A stretch of DNA of 64,000 nucleotides from Annona cherimola (Eukaryota > Streptophyta > Magnoliopsida > Magnoliales > Annonaceae): the NCBI GenBank assembly GCA_030490835.1, contig CM059971.1, positions 56,654,012-56,718,011 of the forward strand, read 5' to 3'. Below, piece after piece: positions 46,401-57,971 of the stretch. Made by a program: the position numbers and the translations under genes. Numbering within the stretch: the stretch's first letter is position 1; every line of letters begins with the position of its first letter. Under the pieces are notes generated by a model. It was given only the letters and a program-made list of their open reading frames with translations, did not search any database and had not been told where the DNA came from.

Positions 46401-46941
46401 CATTATGATCCATTAAGCCCTCAATAGAATTGGCCCTTCTGCGATAGGACGCCATATTGTGGAAGAACTTCGTGTTCCTGTCCCCCTCGTGAAGCCAATG
46501 AGTCTTAGCTCTTTGCCTCCATAATTGTTCCTCATCGCCGAGAAGAAGATTAATTTGGGCTTTAGTGCGGTTAATAACATCATCTCTATGGTCAGTGGGG
46601 TTCTGAGCCATAAGAGAGGCCAACTCCCTTTGCCTTTGTTCAATGACTTTCCTGAGATTCCCCCGTTTCCGACGGTTCCACTTAGATAGATCTGTGCTGC
46701 ATGATTGGATCATCCGATCGAGGGGGATCTGACCAGAGAGGCCAAAGCTCTGCTGCGAGGTCCAAGCATTATTAACAATCTGATGGGATTCCTTATCTCT
46801 AGCCCAGAACCGTTCATAACGGAATTCCCTTGGGGGTTTGCTTTGGCGTGTCAAAGTGTTCAATACCAACCAAAGAGGACAATGATCCGAGTAGTTCACC
46901 GCAACATGGAAGATTTTTGCATGAGGGAATAAGGCCAACTA
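43429..46941 (-). pseudogene. L1 LINE ORF2: endonuclease end, reverse transcriptase, RNase H
   Basis: One reading phase holds through 3.5 kb, cut by five stops: TAG 46939-46941, TGA 46393-46395, TAG 44788-44790, TAG 44557-44559 and TAG 44173-44175. Features in order: LALFPHAKIFHV and YSDHCPL (end of endonuclease); KAPGPDG, LIPKM, FRPISLCNVAYKI, YQSAFIPGRQISDN, LDMSKAYDRVEW, GLRQGDPLSPYLF and catalytic LLFADD (about 45455-45470) of reverse transcriptase; WRIGNGERVKFFKDVW; the zinc-binding region with FGWRLFKDALPT; then RNase H with LNVDARRH, MEAKALILGI, FETDSLL and RHGNTVAHTLADF, so the D-E-D-H set is present. No internal frameshift is seen. It cannot make a full protein. Confidence 0.85.
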
Positions 46942-47055
46942 ATTTGGCGTTGCTGCTGCAATTGTTTAGTTCGTCAATAATTCTAGTTCGACGATGCATC
47001 GCAAAGAAGGCAGCTATGATTGGAGAATTGCTTGGTTGGAAGGTGAGCGTCAAGA
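43429..47055 (-). mobile_element. 5'-truncated L1-type LINE with RNase H
   Basis: Read on the minus strand, it runs from the C-terminal end of the endonuclease (about 47055, with RRTRIIDE and frameshifts around 46950-46990) through reverse transcriptase and a zinc-binding region to RNase H. The domain set is that of plant L1-clade LINEs. Truncation within the endonuclease is the usual result of target-primed insertion. A poly(A) tail (poly(T) on the plus strand near 43430) is not visible, so the 3' end is also lost. Confidence 0.8.
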
Positions 47056-47369
47056 CAGACGAGCAAGGGAAGGCTTAGGAATCTTCTCCGTTGTGTCCTT
47101 TTCAACGTTGATAGTATCTTTGCTGCCATGATTCTCAGTTTATCCATCCCCGAACACCATAGTCAGTCATGGTGTCTTTAAAATCACTGATCTATTTGTC
47201 CATCCTCACCGAAATCATAGCCGACGAAGATTTTGAATGATAGATTTTCCTCCTTCCTTGTAGCTCCTTCACCATTTTCACCTGGCTTGTTATCCCCTGT
47301 GACGGACGGCGACACTGGCGTATGAATTGATGTAAACAAGCAATAGAGGAATTGGAAGAGGGCATTTTT
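47056..47369. other. Internal region between LINE and right inverted repeat
   Basis: GC-richer block containing GTGACGGACGGCGACACTGG. No domain was recognised on either strand. It probably belongs to the original interior of the Mutator-like element. Confidence 0.4.
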
Positions 47370-47555
47370 GGAATTTAGACAAAAAGAGGCGAATGCACTT
47401 GACAGCGTGGCTATTGGAGGAATCCGAGGGGGAATGCTGTGGGTGTGTGAATAATTTTAATGGTAAAATATTATTGATGTGTGTGGAATTTTCTAAATGT
47501 TGTGGGTATAAGTTAAATAATGATAAAATATTGTGGGTACGCTGAAAATTTTCCT
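47370..47555. repeat. Right terminal inverted repeat of the Mutator-like element
   Basis: Reverse complement of the left arm at 39704-39890. It ends GAAAATTTTCCT directly before AATATAAT. Confidence 0.75.
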
Positions 47556-47563
47556 AATATAAT

Positions 47564-49531
47564 ATATTTTGAACTTTTTATTTAGTTCCAATCGCCACGA
47601 CCCATTAATTAATTTATTGTTTCTTCTTTAAAATATAATTATAATTTAAAACTTTTCATTTGTAGAGATGTTAAACACATAACTGTAAATTTATTTTTTT
47701 GCATGATTATATTTATGTGTTCCTTAATTACACATTTATTATAGTATGGGTATCTAGAATTGATTACGTAATTTTAATTAAAATTGTGAAAAGAAATAAC
47801 TAATTAAATTAGGTGATGCTATTTAAATAATTAGATAATTATCTATTATTGTGTGAAATTAATATAGGGGATTAAAGCATGAATTAAACCAAGGCAATTT
47901 CTCATTATAAATTAATATTTGATTTATAAGTATAATATTTTTATAAATAGTTATATGAAACAAAGAATGTTTGGAAAAGTAAAAATGCTAATTTTAAAAA
48001 TTATGTGAGTTAAATATATATGTATTGTATATAGGTAAAAATAGTAATAAAAAATAATGCCCAATATTCAAGCCTTAAAAAATATATATTTAGATGGAAG
48101 TGATGAAGTTTAAGTGAAGCTTATCTATATAGATAAGATTTAGTATATTAAATTGTGTAAATTAATGAAAATAACAAAGTTAGAAAAGATGAGATGATTT
48201 TATAAAGTCATGAATAAGTAAAATTGATATTTATAATTTCCTTGATGATATGAATGAGGGGTGCTAATTATATAGAATCAATATATAGATGAGGTTTAAT
48301 ATGTTGAAATTATATAATTAATTTTATGAAATAAAGCGTAAAAAAGATGGATTTTTAATTTATAGTTCTATATATGAAAAATATAATATACTTATTTTGT
48401 GCCAATATTTATAAAAATATTTATTTGGCAAAATAGAAGTATTAATTGAGATGCATATATATACGATATATATTAGCTCATGTAAAATAATAAATAAGTG
48501 GGGTCATAAGCAGATAATGATACAAAGAGATACATTTTAATTTAATGTGAAAAGAAATTTCATTTAACGCGGAATTTCTGAAAATGTGCGTTAAGGAGGA
48601 TGATGATTGATAAGTGTGCGTGAGGTTACTTTTGAAGTCATAAACAGGGGTGAAGAATAAGGAAGAGAGTCATTATAGGGTTGATAATAAGGGGGAGAGT
48701 CATAAATAGTGATGAAGAATAAGGAGGAATGAAAAATAAGGAAGGTAGTCATAAATAAGGACAAAGAATAAGGAAGGAATTGAAATTCGTTTTTCATTTC
48801 TGAAAAGAGGCAGTGATAGCTAATAAGTTGAGCATCCAAACAAGGAGAGATTAACGGAAATTGAGGTAAGAAAATTTATTTATTTTTCTAAATTTTTATA
48901 TTATTGGAAATATGGTCGATGAAAAATAATAATGATATTTTATTGAGTTGTTTAGATTGGAAATAATGGAATTATTGATTCTCAAAATATATTATTTAAT
49001 TATTCTCGAAAAATATATTATTTAAGTTTCTATCAGGGCTGTCGGAGGTTATATTCAAGTTTGGCAAGTTATAATTTTTGAATTTTATAATATTATATGA
49101 TGGGATTTGAGTTTTACGTAAATTTATAACACAAATAAGAAGCGAAGTTGGATGATTTATAATAAAGTTACATGTATATTTATAACATAGTTATACATAT
49201 GGAGATGCTTTGGTATTTAAAATCGTTATATACTGTATATATTTAATATAAATGGATGGATAGATGAATAAAAGAACTAGACGATGGATTATACCAGTAT
49301 TCCATAAATATGTATGATTCCAATGACAACAGATGGGCATAATTGAAAAAATAAATAAAAATATAAAAAATATAAATGATATATTACCATTAGCTTAGTA
49401 GGCCTTATTTCTCACTGGGATGAACCTATATTAATATGAGGCGCGAAAAAAAATTGATTGATAGTAACTACGATTCACAATTTAAAAGTTCTGCCTGTTT
49501 TAGTTTACTATTAATTTGTATGTATCGCAGT
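47564..49531. other. AT-rich intergenic DNA, no gene recognised
   Basis: Very AT-rich. At 48590-48790 the phrases GTGATGAAGAATAAGGA and AGTCATAAATA recur four or five times in a degenerate tandem pattern. No gene or RNA was seen. Confidence 0.55.
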
Positions 49532-49862
49532 AATAATTTTAGTTGTTGTTTATATAATTAAATTATATTGTTATGTTGTTGTTTAATATTAACGTCTTAT
49601 CTTATTAAATTAAAAGATTTAGAAATTCATGAGTATTACAATAATAATATTAATTATTGTTAATATAATTAAATTATATTGTTATATTGCTGTTTAATAT
49701 TAATGCCTTATCTTATTAATTATAAGATTTAGAAATTCATGTATACTACAACAATAATATTAATTGTCGTTTATATAATTAATTCGTGTTGTTATATTGT
49801 TGTTTAATATTAAAGTTTTATCTTATTAAATTACAAAATTTAGTAATTCATGTGTATTATAT
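49532..49862. repeat. Three-copy tandem repeat, period about 111 bp
   Basis: Units start near 49532, 49643 and 49753, sharing TATATAATTAAATTATATTG, GTTTAATATTAA, CTTATCTTATTAA and GATTTAGAAATTCATG. Divergence is about 15 per cent by eye. Confidence 0.75.
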
Positions 49863-49922
49863 TTAAGATTTCACAATATGGTAGAGTTGACTAAACTGAA
49901 AAAATAATAGTAATAAAATAAT

Positions 49923-50351
49923 GGGATTTTCTAAATATAGCCACTGTGTTTGACCCTAATCCCAAATATACCCATTACGTTTCCAAAATCTCTGTTATAT
50001 TCACTATGTTTGCAGTTAATCTTAAAAACACTCAATCAGCAAGTTAACATCGTTAATTAATGTGTAAAATTATTAAATGCCCATCAAATTTTAGACATAA
50101 TTAAAAAATTGAATGTCATAACTTACCAATGCTCTAATTACACATGAGCTCTAAATTTAAAGAGCCATAATTTTATTTTCTTTCTATTCATTTTATCTTT
50201 TATTATCATTTATAAAAATTTAACTCTTTTTAATGGAATAAATATTTTTGGGATTAAATATAAACATAGTGGGTATACCTGAGATTTTGAAAATGTAGTG
50301 AGTATATTTGGAATTAATGTCAAATGTAGTAATTATATTTGGAAAAAGCCC
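49923..50351. mobile_element. Mutator-like MITE, exact 9-bp duplication
   Basis: The left arm (GGGATTTTCTAAATATAGCC) and reverse-complemented right arm (GGGCTTTTTCCAAATATAAT) pair through AATCCCAAATATACCCATTA-like sequence. TAAAATAAT flanks both sides (49914-49922 and 50352-50360). Its arms share the AAATATACCCA phrase with the element at 6239. Confidence 0.8.
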
Positions 50352-50360
50352 TAAAATAAT

Positions 50361-51726
50361 AAATACATAAAGAAATGAAATAAGTAAAAAAATTTTGCAT
50401 TTGGAAATTGGTATAGGAACATAACAATCATTATTAGTTGGAATTATGAAATTGTGTTGCCACATTATGCAAATTAGAAAAATAGTTGATAATTAAGAAT
50501 TTATATTAACTAGAGTTATGTACTTTGATTCAGATTTGCACATAGAGGGATAAGAGAATAGTAGTTTGATGGTTAAAAAGGCAAGTAGTACTCTAAACTG
50601 ATTTAAATGTTTGATATATTTCTGGGACATGTATATTTTAAATGTCGATGATTTCCATTTTTATAAAAAATGATTAAACTTGATTTAAAAGATGATTTAT
50701 TATAATGTCAAATTTGGAACTTGATTTATGAATGCTAGCATTGTATGCTTGCAATATCATGAGTTGTGATTATAGAAGTTGATTTAGAAGTATTGTTTCT
50801 AATCATGGATGTCGATTGGTAATGTACCACCAAATGAGGATTGGGGTATGATTTAACCTCTAATGGCTGTGGGCTATGACCTGACTATTGGGCCATTGTG
50901 GTAATGTGATGTTGCAATTAGGCCATGGATATGTAACTAGCTATTGTGATGTTGTGTTTGGTGTTGGGAATGTATTCAGCTATTTATTGGTAATATTTGA
51001 TGTACGACTAGTATGTAACTTGGAGATAAGTGTCAGGATTAAGCCATGAGCGTAAGTATGTGACAGGGCTATGGATGTGTGAAGATCAGGTAGGATATCT
51101 GTTGCACCTTCTTGTCTATTGGCTTGTTAAGGTGATTTTCGCATTTAATCTACCCATGCATAACAATGATGTAAAATAGGGCAAGATATCGACTTTCCCT
51201 TGTTGTATTGATTATGTTGATGTGGAGATCATGGACATATTGCATTGGTTCAATACTTGATCATGGGCATGCATATGACATTGATTTGATTATGGTGTAT
51301 AATTTATTAAAAACTACTCATGTTGTTCGATGCCGATTTTATTCAATTTATGTTTATAGTACTGCTCACTAAGTTTGCCTAAACTCATCATATTTTTATT
51401 ATTTTTAGATGATAGGCATGCTAATGGAGATCGACATGGGCTGGTGTATCATTCAGCTAGGACTTAATAAATCTATGTCAAGAATTATTTATTTTGATCT
51501 TATAAGAGATGTAATAAGGACATATGATGTAATATATTTTATATACCTTGTCTTTTGCATGTTACTTGCTTGAAATTTGAAGAGATAGTGGGGTTAGTTG
51601 GACTTTTGATAGATTTTATATTAAGTTATGACTTATGTTATTACACATGTATATGTTATGCTATTATTATCGATAGTCTACATGAAACCGCTAATTAAGG
51701 CTTCGACTTGATTAGTGGGCGCTACA
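50361..51726 (-). repeat. Possible LTR, reverse orientation (TGTAGCGCCCAC start)
   Basis: Read on the minus strand it begins TGTAGCGCCCACTAATCAAG at 51726 and has an ACTTAGTGAGCAGTACTATA element near 51350-51370, the same two signals in the same order as at 40945 and 63255. The inner limit is unknown; the 50550-51300 part is a less AT-rich block with no gene. Confidence 0.35.
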
Positions 51727-53691
51727 ATAGTTATATTATATTGCAAAGATATATAATTTGGATAAGAAATATTTAACTTTCAAAATAATAATAATAACAA
51801 TAATAATATATTAATTAAAAATTCAGAAGAAAAATAGAGGTAAAAATATATACTTGAGAAAAAATAAAGTTAAAAAATAATAATTATATAACAAAAAGCA
51901 TAAAATATAATCAAAGTGTACTTATTATGCTTGGCAGTGAGTTAAAAAGTAAACAGTAATTAGTTATATTTGTAAAAATATTTTTATGATACATCTAAAA
52001 TTAATAACACTTAAAGGTTTCACTTACACACTAGAGAAACTAGTAAGCACAAAAATGATAGATTTTCTTCTCTCATTCAAGAAATAACCGTCGTTATCAT
52101 TATGTTTGATAGTTGTTAGTTCAAAATAAGTTTAAAAAAGAAGAACCCCATGAATCTTAATAATTAGGACTTAGAGCCTAACAAGTGTAGAGATTTCCGT
52201 AAAATGGTGAGAGAGAGAATATAAAACATAATAAAAATAATATTCCTTGATACCCTAAAGTATGGTGAAGAAAAAAGAAAAAAGAAAAGAAAAAAGAAAA
52301 GAAAAAAGAAAAGAAAAAAGAGATGAAAAATATTTTTTAAAAATATATTTATATAACTATTAGTATCATAACCTTGATATCAATGTTACCTATCTTTGAT
52401 GAGCTAAACATAATCCATTTATCTTTTGCCTACTTATTAACTAGTTCACATACACACATGCTATATATATATTTTGATAAAATGCTATATTCTTTTATGT
52501 GCATCATGAAAAGTCTTTTTACACATATATATTAATGAAACTTACTTCTGAAGTTTATTGATAAAATTATCAATGCATCGAGATTTTTCTAACTACTAAA
52601 ATTAGCTATGTATTAAGATTTTAAATTTAATTATTTACATTGCTAAAGAAATACTGATATTTAAGTTGAGGGTGTGATAATTCACAAATTTTCGCATAAT
52701 CTAATAGCAATTTCACACCTTTAATTATAAAAAGAGTGAATTAAATATGGATTTTATTTGAAATTTGAGAAATTTTCTACTTTTGTATAATATTTAATTT
52801 TGTTATCAAATGGGTCATTTTGCATTATTTGCAATATTTTTGAAAATATTAAATATAAAGATAATTACACATGCAAAGAGGAACTAATAGGCAAAAAAAT
52901 TAACTTTGAAATATGCATTGGCTTAGTAATATAATTATGAAAATTTATATAATGGTTTAAGTGGGTAAATCATATACATATATATGATTATAAATATATT
53001 TTAAAATAAGGTTACAAAGGGGACAATTATATATTCTGAGATAAAATTACTCTGAAGTCAAACAAAATTACACAGGCCTGAAATAACTCTTAAATATTCA
53101 TGAGCCTATTAAAGACAACTTTATATGACACTTTAACAAAGTAAATTAACATATACATGTTCACATGTACATGTTTAATATAGAAAACAAAATGGACTAT
53201 TATTCATTAACTTCTAAGATAGATAAATTTAATTAGAATACAACCATTTCACATTATTTTGGAGTTATTGAATATAAATATATTTTTCTTTGGTTAATTA
53301 GTAGGCTACCTTGTATTCTCTAAAAGAAAATGGTTTGGCTAAAAGTGAAATTATAAATAAAAATAGAAACCAAAATAGATATGAAATCCAATAAAAAAAT
53401 AGATATGAAATGATTAAATGATATATATTACCACCATAAAAATATATTTATTTTAGGATAAAAATGAATATTTTGGGATACAAATATAAATTCACTACAA
53501 AAGGGGAATTACGCAAGTACTATAAGATAAAATATTTAAATATTAATTAGTATATTAAAATGCATCTTAATAAATTATCTTAAATGGACTGGTAATTTAA
53601 ATGTCATTGCATGTACACAGACATTGGGTGCGCTAACCGAGCATGCAAGTTAGTATGGTGTTTCACCTTCCCCAACCATTTGCAGAAGTAT
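51727..53691. other. AT-rich intergenic DNA, no gene recognised
   Basis: It contains a purine microsatellite of GAAAAAA/GAAAA units at about 52266-52328. No coding region or RNA gene is supported. Confidence 0.55.
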
Positions 53692-53700
53692 GACAACTCA

Positions 53701-54106
53701 GGATTATGATTTCTTGCCCCCTGGTGCACTGAGTTTTAGTGCACCATTGTGCATTAAACTAATTTTTAATTTTTTAATTTTTTTTAATAAAAGTGTTAAC
53801 TAAGTGTATTTAATATGTGTATCAATTTTTACCATTTTTGAAGTATTTTAGATATTTATTTTTTATTTTTGAAAATTAGTGGTATTTTCGTAATTTTAAA
53901 TTACCTAAAATGCCATTATTTTCAAAAATAAAAAATAAATATCTAAAATACTCTAAAAATAGTAAAAATTGGTATACATATTAAATATACTTAGATTAAC
54001 ACTTTTATAAAAAATTTAAAAAAAAATAAAAAAATAAAAAAATAATAATTTAATGCACCCGGGTGCACTAACGCTCAGTGCACCCGGGTGCAGCAAATCA
54101 TGACCC
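53701..54106. mobile_element. Foldback Mutator-like MITE, exact 9-bp duplication
   Basis: The left end GGATTATGATTTCTTGCCCC and reverse-complemented right end GGGTCATGATTTGCTGCACC start long arms; GACAACTCA flanks both sides (53692-53700 and 54107-54115). GTGCACTGAG/CTCAGTGCAC palindromes lie near each end. The core (GTTAACTAAGTGTATTTAAT, CAATTTTTACCATTTTTG) matches the core of the GAGGAATGATCC family although the outer ends differ. Confidence 0.85.
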
Positions 54107-54115
54107 GACAACTCA

Positions 54116-54604
54116 TGGCTGCCTCTCAACCATCAACCACCCAATTGCAATAGCCAGTAACTGTCCGACAGCACAACATCCATCTCCCCTAAATTCCATC
54201 TTCCCAAACTGGCCCCAAAATTGCGACCAGCATCTCCATCATCCTAAATGGTAGCAGCTACGCCATTAATCGACATCAAAATTCCAGCATACCAATTATT
54301 TCTAATAGCATTCTTCAGCACCACCCCGTAGCAAAAATCCCGACCGCCCAGTTCCAACAGCATGCCACCATTTCGAAGGCCCAAATTCCAATCTGTAACT
54401 TCGATTGGCAGCCACTGAAAAATTCTAATAATAGCAAATTGTAGCAAATTTATTGAAGCCGGCAGCCGCATCCTCTAACGATTTCAATCGCAGCTGCCAA
54501 TCCATCCGCCTGGTTCCAAATTTTTCAAAACAGCATGCAACCGGCGATCCCATCTCCTCCACCATAGCATAAATTTGGTTGGCCCTTTCAAATTGCGCAA
54601 GCGG
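54116..54604. other. Unassigned GC-richer block
   Basis: Moderately GC-rich and rich in CCA/CAG phrases (CCATCTCCCCTAAATTCC, GGCAGCCGCATCC). It continues on the far side of the next foldback element (55030-55380). Frames on the minus strand (54244-54631) show no recognised domain. It may be interior sequence of an unknown element or a gene remnant. Confidence 0.4.
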
Positions 54605-54612
54605 CCATCGCA

Positions 54613-55021
54613 GGAACCCAATCCTATGCACGGTGCATTCAGCCTCAATGCACCCGGGTGTACTTCACCTATTTTTTTATTATTTTTTTTTGAAAATTTT
54701 TTTACACAATGGTTAATCTAGGTTTATTTAACATATGTATCAATTTTTACTATTTTTGGAGACTTTTAGATATTTTTTTTTAGATTTTTAAAAATCAGTG
54801 GCATTTTCGGTAATTTAAAATTACTGAAAATGCCACTGATTTTTAAAAATCTAAAAAAAAATCTAAAAATCTCCAAAAATAGTAAAAATTGATACATATG
54901 TTAAATAAACTTATATTAACAGCTTCATGAAAAAAATTTCAAAAAAAAATAAAAAAAATAGGTATAGTACACCCGGGTGCATTGAGGCTGAATGCACCCG
55001 GGTGCATAGGATTGGTTCCCA
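54613..55021. mobile_element. Near-perfect foldback element with CACCCGGGTG motifs
   Basis: The left end (GGAACCCAATCCTATGCAC) and reverse-complemented right end (GGGAACCAATCCTATGCACC) continue as a palindrome for about 200 bp per arm, meeting at AAATTACTGAAAATGCCACT near 54820. Both flanks carry CCATCGCA (54605-54612 and 55022-55029). The arms contain GTGCATTCAGCCTCAATGCA and the same core as 53701. Arm identity is the highest of any foldback here, so it is probably the youngest. Confidence 0.85.
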
Positions 55022-55029
55022 CCATCGCA

Positions 55030-56000
55030 ACAGAATAAGATCAGGTCTCAGTCATATCTTTTGCAGCCAACCATCAGCATTGAATCTCTATTCTCTAAAG
55101 CTGGAAAAGCAGTAATGACACACCGTCCAAGCGTTGACCAAAAATTCAGCTTCATCTTCTGCCCATCAACTAAATCTGCTAGTTCCACCAGTGGCATTTA
55201 TCATGATGTAGATTGTAGTGTCAAAAAAATTCAGCCAAGCATCCAACCAACCAGCCACCATCTTCAGCTCGAATGGCAATATCGGCGCCTTGTTCTGACT
55301 CTTGCAAATCGTAGTAGGCCCCTTGCCATCGAAAGCCTCAATTGACAGCAACTTCTAAGAGTGGAGAAATGCAAAATAGCGATTGTGACATGTAAGAATG
55401 GCTCCCACATCGTTGGGGCAACATACCACCCCAATCATTTCATAATTATAAATAATTAGGTCCTACCCCTTATAGACACAAGAAGTTTGGCAAGCTTCAA
55501 AGCTCGAGTTGGATTGTTCTTCCAGAGTTGACTTCAAGCCTCTTTACGTAGAATAAATTTTCTTTTATTTTTATAACTTTCTTTGTACTTTGTAGTCTTC
55601 TTGCTTGTTAGATTAATTTTCATGTAGCTCTTGTAGTGTCGCAATTTTGAGAATATAATTACCTTAATCGCTATTTTGATTGTAGCAATTTAGTTGTAAT
55701 TTTGAATTTTTGTGCTCTTATTTCTTTCTTTTTGTAGTTTCTCTCTCTTTTTTTTTTCTATCTAAATCTTCTCTATTATTTCTCTTTAATTCTTTCTCAA
55801 TTATTCTCTCTCTTCTTTTCCCTTTCTCTCTCTCCTCTTATATCTTTGGTAAGTCGTTTTCATATTTTATATTTTTAATATTAATTGAAAAAAAATTTGA
55901 GCGATTAAGATTAATTGAGTCATATATTGATGGATTTAACTTTATTTAACACAATTACTCATGATTGATTCATTCATGTAAAGTCAAGGAAAATCGGTGT
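55030..56000. other. Unassigned, includes C/T-rich stretch
   Basis: 55030-55380 continues the GC-richer block. After 55395 (GGCTCCCACATCGTTGGGGC) the sequence becomes AT-rich with a long TTCTCTC-rich tract at 55735-55850. No gene. Confidence 0.45.
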
Positions 56001-57180
56001 AATACACGTCTATTTTGAGAAGATTTAAAGCACGAGGATTAATAACCATTTGATTTGATGATTTTGAAGAATTAAAAGCAAAAAAAACGGTGAGCAAAAT
56101 AACCTAGAACGTGTTGTGAAGTTTCAGTACAAAATGGGGTGAAATGGGCAACAAATTGGCAGAGTTGCGCATGCACAGGACCTAACATAGCCCAAGTCGT
56201 GTTCTTGCTAAGAAAACATAGTCCAAGTTGTGTTGCCCTCCAGTTGCTAAAATTCTAATCCAACGGACTATATGCGCAAGTCTTCTCCTGTTTTCTATAT
56301 AAACACCCCTTATACATGTCTTAAGGAATCCTAAAACGTCTTTAGAGCTTTGTTTGAGGTCTTAGAGAGAGAGAGAGAAGGTGAAGAGAACCAATATAAA
56401 AGCAAGGCAGTGAATTGCTTGAAGCGTTCAAGACACCATTGAAACTTTCAATCAATAAGTTTTACTTGTCTTTCTTTCCTTCGATTCAATTTGTTTTGTT
56501 TGAGATGGATTTGAGATGCAATATTATTTTAAGTTTGAATTTGATTTTAAATATGCTAGGCTAAACTCTTAATTTAGGGTTTAGCATGTATTGTGCATAT
56601 AATATAGTAGATATTGTAGTTTTGTTTTATTTATGAAGGATATTGATTGTTAATTTAATATCTTGTATTCTTAATGCTTGCTTTATGCATGGGTCTACAT
56701 TATAGTATGATTCTATATATTAGGTGATAGAATTGAGAAGTGAAAATTTAATATACGATTATCGAGATGTTAAACTTGAAAATCTAAGACAATGAGAATA
56801 AACATGATGACTTTGAAAAATACAATGAATTTCTACAAAACTTAATTGATTCTAATTTGAGAGAAGGTGCAAGAATAATTTATGAATAATTCTCTTTTAA
56901 AACTAATATTCGAATTAAATATCATACTATATATCCGTGACATTTGTTGTATGTGAAACCTTAGACTATATGTACTTTCATCTCTTAATTTCTAATTCAA
57001 GTTACATTTCTAAGATTCGCTTTCTTTGTTTGTTATTCTTTCTTTTACTCCACTCTGTTATCTCAGTATTCATTATAAATATTTAAAAGCAATGTCTTAA
57101 GTTCTAAATTTTCTATGATATCAAATTTTAACTACTACAATTCACGACTTGTGTACTTGCGGATAAAACAAAATAAGTAT
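56001..57180 (+). other. Possible gypsy-type LTR remnant
   Basis: It contains CTATATAAACACCCC (about 56298) followed by a purine block (GAGAGAGAGAGAGAAGGTGA), AAGCGTTCAAGACACC and, at about 57141, ACGACTTGTGTACTTGCGG. This layout is reminiscent of Athila-like LTRs, but no ends or pol sequence confirm it. Confidence 0.25.
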
Positions 57181-57845
57181 TTTGACATCATTGCAAAGAA
57201 TTCGATATTACTTTGGACTTCATGGTTAGACACTTCTCTTTTTCTTATTCTCTATTTCTTTTCATCTCTTTCTCTATTCTATTCATTCTTCCTTTTAATT
57301 TGATTATGGTACTCTATTTTCATCATTGATTCCTTATGTACCTACATACTCAGAACTTTGCTAAACAATTAGCCAAAAACTATTCACTGCTGACCGTAAA
57401 ATTGAACGAAGTTTTAGGAGAGGAGTTTATGAGTACCGACAACAACAATTTTCACAAAGAATAATGGGGGTTCGCAATAATCTAGACTTGTGTAAACCCT
57501 TGTTATTTTAAATTTTGATAATAATATGATACTTGTAAATATGTAATGATAGAACACGTAAAATATAATTATGCAAAAAATTACATCTATGTGTTTAACA
57601 TCACTACAAATGAAAAGTGTCAAATTATAAATGTGTATATAAAAAATGGAAATTAACTAATAGTGTGTAGCTGAAATTTGAGATAAATAAAAAGTTCAAG
57701 ATATATAATATTCATTCCCCCATCAGTCATATATTGGTTGTTATTATAATGGTAGAAACCGAAGACTTGAGAAATGAGATCCATGTTTCAAATCTCATTG
57801 ACTAGCTCCAGATTATATTAGTATTATTATTATTTTCTTTAAATC
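57181..57845. other. Intergenic, no gene recognised
   Basis: AT-rich, with a degenerate tRNA-like phrase (CATGTTTCAAATCTCATTGA) near 57781. No gene. Confidence 0.45.
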
Positions 57846-57971
57846 AACACTTCTAGAACAACAAACACATGACACAAAATCAATTGCTAACACTTCTAGA
57901 ACAATAAACACATGACACAAAATCAATTGCTAACACTTCTAGAACAACAAACACATGACACAAAATCAATT
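57846..57971. repeat. Three-copy tandem repeat, period 43 bp
   Basis: Units start at 57846, 57889 and 57932, each AACACTTCTAGAACAAYAAA then CACATGACACAAAATCAATT. One substitution separates unit 2 from unit 1; unit 3 is cut short. Recent expansion. Confidence 0.9.

Larger units (their letters stand above)
39704..47555. mobile_element. Large non-autonomous Mutator-like element (7.85 kb)
   Basis: The left end AGGAAAAATTTCCTACATAC and the reverse-complemented right end AGGAAAATTTTCAGCGTACC start a diverged inverted repeat of about 190 bp on each side, with shared blocks ATTTTACCATTATT, CTTATACYYACAACATTT and AAGTGCAYTYGCC. An exact AATATAAT flanks both sides (39696-39703 and 47556-47563). Long inverted ends with an 8-9-bp duplication are Mutator-like. 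No transposase is recognisable. The interior holds unassigned DNA, an LTR-like segment and a LINE. Confidence 0.75.

Noticed and set aside
57846..57971. Direct repeats as a possible iteron or CRISPR-like array
   Set aside because: Repeats are contiguous with no spacers and the context is plant intergenic DNA.
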